DNA from: Lachnospiraceae bacterium
GTDB lineage: Bacteria; Bacillota; Clostridia; Lachnospirales; Lachnospiraceae
Reading direction: 5' to 3'
DNA length: 17,046 nucleotides
Assembly: GCA_015258095.1 (NCBI GenBank)
Contig: JABZIV010000038.1
Location: 1-17,046, forward strand
The notes beneath the pieces were generated by a model. The model saw nothing but the letters and a program-made list of their open reading frames with translations. It ran no database searches and was not told the origin of the DNA. Position numbers and translations under genes: made by a program. Shown piece after piece: positions 12,948-17,046 of this stretch. Within the stretch, counting starts at the first letter, position 1. Each line of letters opens with the position of its first letter.

Positions 12948-13418
12948 GTGCCACGTAAAGGACATACTCTACACAGAGACGTGCTTGCAGACCCGATTTA
13001 CAATTCCAAGCTTGTAACAAAGCTTGTAAACTCCATCATGCTGGATGGAAAGAAGGGTGTAGCACAGAAGATCGTTTATAGTGCATTTGAAAGAGTAACC
13101 GCGAAAGCGGAGAAGGATGCACTGGAAGTATTTGATGAGGCGATGAACAACATCATGCCGGTTCTCGAAGTAAAAGCAAAGAGAGTCGGCGGTGCAACTT
13201 ATCAGGTACCGATGGAAGTTAAGCCGGAAAGACGTCAGACTCTGGCGCTTCGTTGGCTTACAGAGTTCTCCAGAAAGCGTTCCGAGAAGACACAGGCGGA
13301 GAGACTCGCAAATGAAATCATGGATGCGGCAAACAATACGGGTGCTGCAGTAAAGCGTAAAGAGGAGATGCATAGAATGGCTGAGGCTAATAAGGCATTT
13401 GCTCATTACAGATTCTAA
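12948..13418 (+). CDS. rpsG: 30S ribosomal protein S7
   Basis: This 156-residue protein is full-length S7: PRKGHTLHRDVLADPIYNS at the start, VNSIMLDGKKGVAQKIVY, GGATYQVPMEVKPERRQTLALRW (rRNA-binding beta hairpin) and the C-terminal EEMHRMAEANKAFAHYRF. S7 is a primary assembly protein of the 30S head. The start is GTG, placed by AAGGAGG 6-7 bases upstream and by the conserved N-terminus. It ends 14 bases before fusA. In enterobacteria S7 is the autogenous repressor of this operon, which gives interest to the structured spacer just upstream. Confidence 0.97.
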   Translation: MPRKGHTLHRDVLADPIYNSKLVTKLVNSIMLDGKKGVAQKIVYSAFERVTAKAEKDALEVFDEAMNNIMPVLEVKAKRVGGATYQVPMEVKPERRQTLALRWLTEFSRKRSEKTQAERLANEIMDAANNTGAAVKRKEEMHRMAEANKAFAHYRF

Positions 13419-13432
13419 TAGGAGGAAAGACA

Positions 13433-15550
13433 TTGGCTGAAAGACAGTATTCCCTTGAGCATACAAGAAATATTGGTATTATGGCGCATATCGACGCTGG
13501 AAAGACTACTCTTACAGAGCGTATCCTCTTTTACACCGGTGTAAATCATAAGATCGGTGAGACACACGAAGGTAGTGCTACCATGGACTGGATGGCACAG
13601 GAGCAGGAAAGAGGTATCACGATTACCTCTGCCGCAACGACCTGCCACTGGACACCGGAGAAAGAACACAAGAAGATTCCGGGTGCACCGGAGTATAGAA
13701 TCAACATCATTGATACCCCGGGACACGTAGACTTCACAGTGGAAGTGGAACGTTCTCTCCGTGTACTGGACGGCGCAGTAGGTGTCTTCGATGCGAAGAG
13801 CGGAGTTGAGCCGCAGTCTGAGAACGTATGGCGTCAGGCGGACACCTATCATGTTCCGCGTATCGCTTTTATCAATAAGATGGATGTAGTGGGAGCGGAT
13901 TTCTTCCACTCCGTACAGACTATCGTGGATCGTTTGGGCAAAAACTGTATTATTACCCAGGTTCCGATGGGAAGAGAAGATACCTTTGTCGGAGTAATCG
14001 ATCTCTTCGAGATGAGAGCTTATTTCTATAAGGATGATAAGGGCGAAGTGATTGAGATTACCGACGTTCCGGATGAGTACAAGGATCTTGCAGAAGAGTA
14101 TAGAGAAAAGCTTGTAGAAGGCATCTCTGAACTCGATGACGACCTTATGGAGAAGTATCTCGAAGGAGAGACACCGACCGAGGAGGAACTGAAGAAGGCG
14201 CTTCGTAAGGGAACCATCGAAGGAAACGCGATTCCTTGCCTTTGCGGTACTGCATATCGTAACAAAGGTGTTCAGAAACTTCTGGATGCGGTTATCGACT
14301 TCTTACCGGCTCCGACCGATATCCCGGATATTCAGGGTACCGATATGGACGGAGAACCGGATAGTAGACCGTCTTCCGACAGCGCACCTTTCGCGGCACT
14401 TGCATTTAAGATTATGACGGATCCTTTCGTAGGAAAGCTTGCTTATTTCCGTGTATATTCCGGAACACTAAAGACCGGTTCTTATGTTCTGAATTCAACG
14501 AAGAACAAGAAGGAAAGAGTAGGACGTCTTTTACAGATGCACGCAAACAAGCGTCAGGAACTGGACGAAGTGTTCTCCGGTGATATTGCCGCAGCAGTAG
14601 GTTTTAAGCTTACTTCTACCGGTGATACCATCTGCGACGAGCAGCATCCGATTATTCTGGAATCCATGGAGTTCCCGGAGCCGGTTATCTCTGTTGCTAT
14701 CGAGCCGAAGACGAAGGTTTCTCAGGGAAAGATGAGTGATGCTCTGGCTAAGCTTGCAGAAGAGGATCCCACATTCCGCGTAAGAACCAATGAAGAGACC
14801 GGACAGACCATTATCTCCGGAATGGGCGAGTTGCACCTGGAGATCATCGTTGACCGTCTTCTTCGTGAGTTTAAGGTAGAGGCAAATGTAGGTGCTCCGG
14901 AAGTTGCTTATAAGGAGACCTTTACGAAGCCGGTTGATGTAGAAGGAAAGTACATCCACCAGTCCGGCGGTTCCGGAATGTACGGACACTGTAAAGTGAA
15001 GTTCGAGCCGATGGATGCGAACGCGGAAGAGACTTTCAAGTTCCAGTCTACGGTTGTCGGCGGTTCGATTCCGAAGGAATATATCCCCGCTATTGAAAAG
15101 GGTATTCGTGAGGCTGCCAACTCCGGTGTCCTTGCAGGTTTCCCGGTTCTTGGCGTCAGTGCAAACGTATACGACGGATCTTACCATGAGGTCGACTCCA
15201 ACGAGCGTGCCTTCGAGTTTGCCGGTTCCATTGCTTTCAAGAATGCGATGCAGAAAGCGGATCCGATTCTTCTCGAGCCGATTATGAAGGTCGAAATCAC
15301 GACACCGGAAGAGTACATGGGAAATGTTATCGGAGATGTAAACTCTCGTAGAGGTAAGATCGACAGCATGGAGGATATCCCGTCCGGAAAGCAGATTAAC
15401 GCTTATGTTCCTCTGGCGGAAATGTTCGGATATGCAACCGATCTTCGTTCCAAGACCCAGGGTAGAGCAAACTATTCCATGTTCTTCGAAAGATATGAGA
15501 AGTGCCCGAAGAACATCCAGGAGAAGGTCCTTGCGGACGCAAAGAAGTAA
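13433..15550 (+). CDS. fusA: Translation elongation factor G
   Basis: This 705-residue protein is the GTPase that drives tRNA and mRNA translocation and, with ribosome recycling factor, splits the ribosome. The GTP-binding motifs are AHIDAGKTT (18-26), IDTPGH (93-98) and NKMD (148-151). The switch I ERGITI is intact, and domains II to V follow in normal order, with the domain IV segment GSGMYGHCKVKFEP and domain V EYMGNVIGDVNSRRG. The start is TTG, set by GGAGG just upstream and by the conserved AERQYSLEHTRNIGIMAHID; there is no ATG that would give this N-terminus. Length is normal. Fourteen bases separate it from rpsG. Confidence 0.97.
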   Translation: MAERQYSLEHTRNIGIMAHIDAGKTTLTERILFYTGVNHKIGETHEGSATMDWMAQEQERGITITSAATTCHWTPEKEHKKIPGAPEYRINIIDTPGHVDFTVEVERSLRVLDGAVGVFDAKSGVEPQSENVWRQADTYHVPRIAFINKMDVVGADFFHSVQTIVDRLGKNCIITQVPMGREDTFVGVIDLFEMRAYFYKDDKGEVIEITDVPDEYKDLAEEYREKLVEGISELDDDLMEKYLEGETPTEEELKKALRKGTIEGNAIPCLCGTAYRNKGVQKLLDAVIDFLPAPTDIPDIQGTDMDGEPDSRPSSDSAPFAALAFKIMTDPFVGKLAYFRVYSGTLKTGSYVLNSTKNKKERVGRLLQMHANKRQELDEVFSGDIAAAVGFKLTSTGDTICDEQHPIILESMEFPEPVISVAIEPKTKVSQGKMSDALAKLAEEDPTFRVRTNEETGQTIISGMGELHLEIIVDRLLREFKVEANVGAPEVAYKETFTKPVDVEGKYIHQSGGSGMYGHCKVKFEPMDANAEETFKFQSTVVGGSIPKEYIPAIEKGIREAANSGVLAGFPVLGVSANVYDGSYHEVDSNERAFEFAGSIAFKNAMQKADPILLEPIMKVEITTPEEYMGNVIGDVNSRRGKIDSMEDIPSGKQINAYVPLAEMFGYATDLRSKTQGRANYSMFFERYEKCPKNIQEKVLADAKK

Positions 15551-15561
15551 AGCGAAATCGC

Positions 15562-15590
15562 TTGCTTAATGCATAAACTGATGATAAAAT
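15562..15590 (+). promoter_or_regulatory. Possible internal promoter upstream of tuf
   Basis: TTGCTT and TAAAAT are 17 bases apart, with TG one base before the -10 (an extended -10). It lies in the 155-base fusA-tuf spacer, about 115 bases ahead of tuf. The -35 matches only three of six positions. Extra tuf transcription from such a site is common in bacteria, but this one is untested. Confidence 0.4.
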
Positions 15591-15636
15591 CATGAACACT
15601 GGGTTCGTTTTCAAGAACTTGGGATGTACTGCAATT

Positions 15637-15653
15637 CGCATGCTATGCATGCG
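15637..15653 (+). repeat. Perfect inverted repeat in the fusA-tuf spacer
   Basis: CGCATGC and GCATGCG form a perfect 7-bp stem around TAT. No T run follows, so it is not a standard terminator; it may be an mRNA processing or stability element or a protein site. A smaller hairpin (AGCG-AAAT-CGCT) lies directly after the fusA stop codon. Confidence 0.5.
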
Positions 15654-15705
15654 TCGGTGCTTGGCATGATTTTTGTTGTATTACATTTATTAGGAGGGTA
15701 TTGAA

Positions 15706-16899
15706 ATGGCAAAAGCGCATTTTGAGCGAACCAAACCACACTGTAACATCGGAACTATCGGACACGTTGACCACGGTAAGACAACTCTTACAGCTGCTAT
15801 TACCAAGGTTCTTGCTGATCGTGTAGCTGGTAACACAGCAACTGATTTTGCTAATATCGATAAAGCTCCGGAAGAGAGAGAAAGAGGAATCACCATCAAC
15901 ACCGCTCACGTTGAGTACGAGACAGAAAAGAGACACTATGCTCACGTTGACTGCCCGGGCCACGCTGACTATGTTAAGAACATGATCACCGGTGCTGCTC
16001 AGATGGATGGTGCTATCCTTGTAGTAGCTGCTACCGATGGTGTTATGGCACAGACCAGAGAGCATATCCTTCTTGCTCGTCAGGTAGGTGTTCCGGCTAT
16101 CGTTGTATTTTTGAACAAGTGCGATATGGTTGATGATCCTGAGCTTCTTGAACTCGTTGAGATGGAAGTTAGAGAGCTTCTTACAGAGTATGAGTTCCCC
16201 GGCGATGACATCCCTGTTATCAAGGGTTCCGCTTTGAAGGCTCTTGAGGATCCGAAGTCCGAGTGGGGCGACAGAATCATGGATCTTATGGATGCTGTTG
16301 ATTCTTACATTCCTGAGCCTGCTCGTGAGACAGATAAGCCGTTCCTTATGCCTGTTGAGGATATCTTCACCATCACAGGTCGTGGAACCGTTGCTACCGG
16401 TAGAGTAGAGCGTGGTGTTCTTCATGTATCCGATGAAGTAGAAATCGTTGGTATTTCCGAGGAGACACAGAAGTCCGTTATCACCGGTATCGAGATGTTC
16501 CGTAAGCAGCTTGATGAGGCTATGGCGGGTGACAACGTTGGTCTTCTTCTTCGTGGTATCAACCGTGATCAGATCGAAAGAGGACAGGTTATCTGTAAGC
16601 CGGGTTCTGTAAAGTGCCACAAGAAGTTTACCGCACAGGTTTACGTATTGACAAAAGACGAGGGTGGACGTCATACTCCGTTCTTCACCAACTATCGTCC
16701 GCAGTTCTATTTTAGAACAACTGACGTTACCGGTGTCTGCATGTTACCGGAAGGCGTAGAGATGGTTATGCCCGGTGATAACACGGAGATGGAAGTAGAT
16801 CTGATTCATCCGATCGCTATGGAAGAGGGACTTCGTTTCGCTATCCGTGAGGGTGGAAGAACTGTAGGTTCCGGAAGAGTTGTTAAGATTCTTGAGTAA
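15706..16899 (+). CDS. tuf: Translation elongation factor Tu
   Basis: This 397-residue protein delivers aminoacyl-tRNA to the ribosome as a GTP complex. GTP-binding motifs are GHVDHGKTT (19-27), DCPGH (82-86, with the catalytic H86) and NKCD (137-140). The ERGITIN effector region is intact, and domains II and III are complete through GGRTVGSGRVVKILE. AGGAGGG lies about 8 bases before the ATG. Codon choice is strongly biased to GCT, GTT, CTT and CGT, unlike the rest of the window, as expected for the most abundant cell protein. It is the last gene of the str operon and is followed by a strong terminator. Confidence 0.98.
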   Translation: MAKAHFERTKPHCNIGTIGHVDHGKTTLTAAITKVLADRVAGNTATDFANIDKAPEERERGITINTAHVEYETEKRHYAHVDCPGHADYVKNMITGAAQMDGAILVVAATDGVMAQTREHILLARQVGVPAIVVFLNKCDMVDDPELLELVEMEVRELLTEYEFPGDDIPVIKGSALKALEDPKSEWGDRIMDLMDAVDSYIPEPARETDKPFLMPVEDIFTITGRGTVATGRVERGVLHVSDEVEIVGISEETQKSVITGIEMFRKQLDEAMAGDNVGLLLRGINRDQIERGQVICKPGSVKCHKKFTAQVYVLTKDEGGRHTPFFTNYRPQFYFRTTDVTGVCMLPEGVEMVMPGDNTEMEVDLIHPIAMEEGLRFAIREGGRTVGSGRVVKILE

Positions 16900-16945
16900 T
16901 TTCAGTTTTCCTACAACATTCCATTCTATAGGTAAATAGAAAAGG

Positions 16946-16975
16946 AAAAGTGTCGCGTTTCGCGGCACTTTTTTT
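16946..16975 (+). terminator. Rho-independent terminator of the str operon
   Basis: AAAAGTGTCGCG pairs with CGCGGCACTTTT around a TTT loop (12 pairs, one G-U), with a seven-base T run (16969-16975) overlapping the stem end. It lies 46 bases past the tuf stop codon. Confidence 0.95.
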
Positions 16976-16976
16976 G

Positions 16977-17046
16977 GTTCGCGCGCCATGGGCGCGCTCT
17001 AACGGGTGAAAGTCCCGAGCATGCCTAGGCAACGAGGAAGTGTATA
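16977..17046 (+). mobile_element. 5' end of a group II intron, probably class C, cut by the window edge
   Basis: Directly after the tuf terminator T run the sequence starts GTTCGCGCGCC, close to the group II 5' consensus GUGYG. It forms a GCGCGCC-ATG-GGCGCGC hairpin and continues with CTCTAACGGGTGAAAGTCCC then GAGC. This order (small hairpin, CTNTA, GGGTGARAGTCCCGA) is what I recall from the start of class C introns such as Oceanobacillus iheyensis O.i.I1. Class C introns insert just behind terminator hairpins, exactly the position seen here. The reverse transcriptase gene and the catalytic domains would lie beyond the window. Confidence 0.75.

Noticed and set aside
15661..15690. TTGGCA with ATTTAT as a tuf promoter
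   Set aside because: The -10 match is poor and it overlaps the region just before the ribosome binding site, leaving almost no leader.
15643..16674. 343-codon open frame on the - strand opposite tuf
   Set aside because: Antisense to EF-Tu; biased codon use in tuf removes stops from this frame. Its translation resembles no known family.

Overview
The window reads as a low-to-mid GC Gram-positive chromosome of the class Clostridia, most likely the family Lachnospiraceae. The evidence is the purine-loaded coding strands, strong AGGAGG-type ribosome binding sites, Firmicutes-like str operon proteins, and a BspA-type LRR / vWA / MoxR gene trio whose sequence features match Lachnospiraceae proteins as I remember them. 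The genus cannot be fixed from this sequence alone. All protein genes I support are on the + strand; only a proline tRNA is on the - strand.

Layout. 1-565: 3' end of a UvrD/PcrA-type helicase. 578-2787: two-component pair (OmpR-type regulator and sensor kinase). 2878-3579: Bax inhibitor-1/YccA family membrane protein, ending in a strong terminator. About 3667-3782: near-pure polypurine spacer. 3805-4395: double zinc-ribbon membrane protein. 4435-5870: OGG1-type DNA glycosylase and YfbR-type 5'-nucleotidase, a tight pair concerned with genome and nucleotide hygiene. 5882-10004: the most interesting block, an intracellular LRR protein, a DUF2201-type vWA protein with a degenerate metallopeptidase motif, and a MoxR-type AAA+ ATPase. 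9992-10624: a TRIC-type (UPF0126) channel whose start lies inside the ATPase gene. 10625-11987: an AT-richer islet with a promoter with candidate operators, a small ribbon-helix-helix protein, a BrnT/BrnA toxin-antitoxin pair, a terminator and gene remnants. 11988-12061: tRNA-Pro(UGG) on the - strand, with its own promoter and a downstream hairpin. 12216-16975: the str operon (rpsL, rpsG, fusA, tuf) with a near-consensus promoter, structured leader and spacers, and a terminator. 16977 to the end: the first ~70 nt of what looks like a class C group II intron, seated directly behind the tuf terminator.

How the genes work together. The LRR, vWA and MoxR genes form a module like RavA-ViaA or NorQ-NorD: a ring ATPase paired with a MIDAS-containing vWA partner. 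Here a cytoplasmic LRR protein is a plausible adaptor or target, and a membrane channel is translationally linked. I regard this as the best candidate for an undescribed system in the window; its function is inference. The str operon shows several RNA structures (two hairpins in the rpsL leader, a long stem in the rpsL-rpsG spacer) that could carry translational feedback. The tRNA-adjacent islet looks like horizontally acquired, partly decayed DNA.
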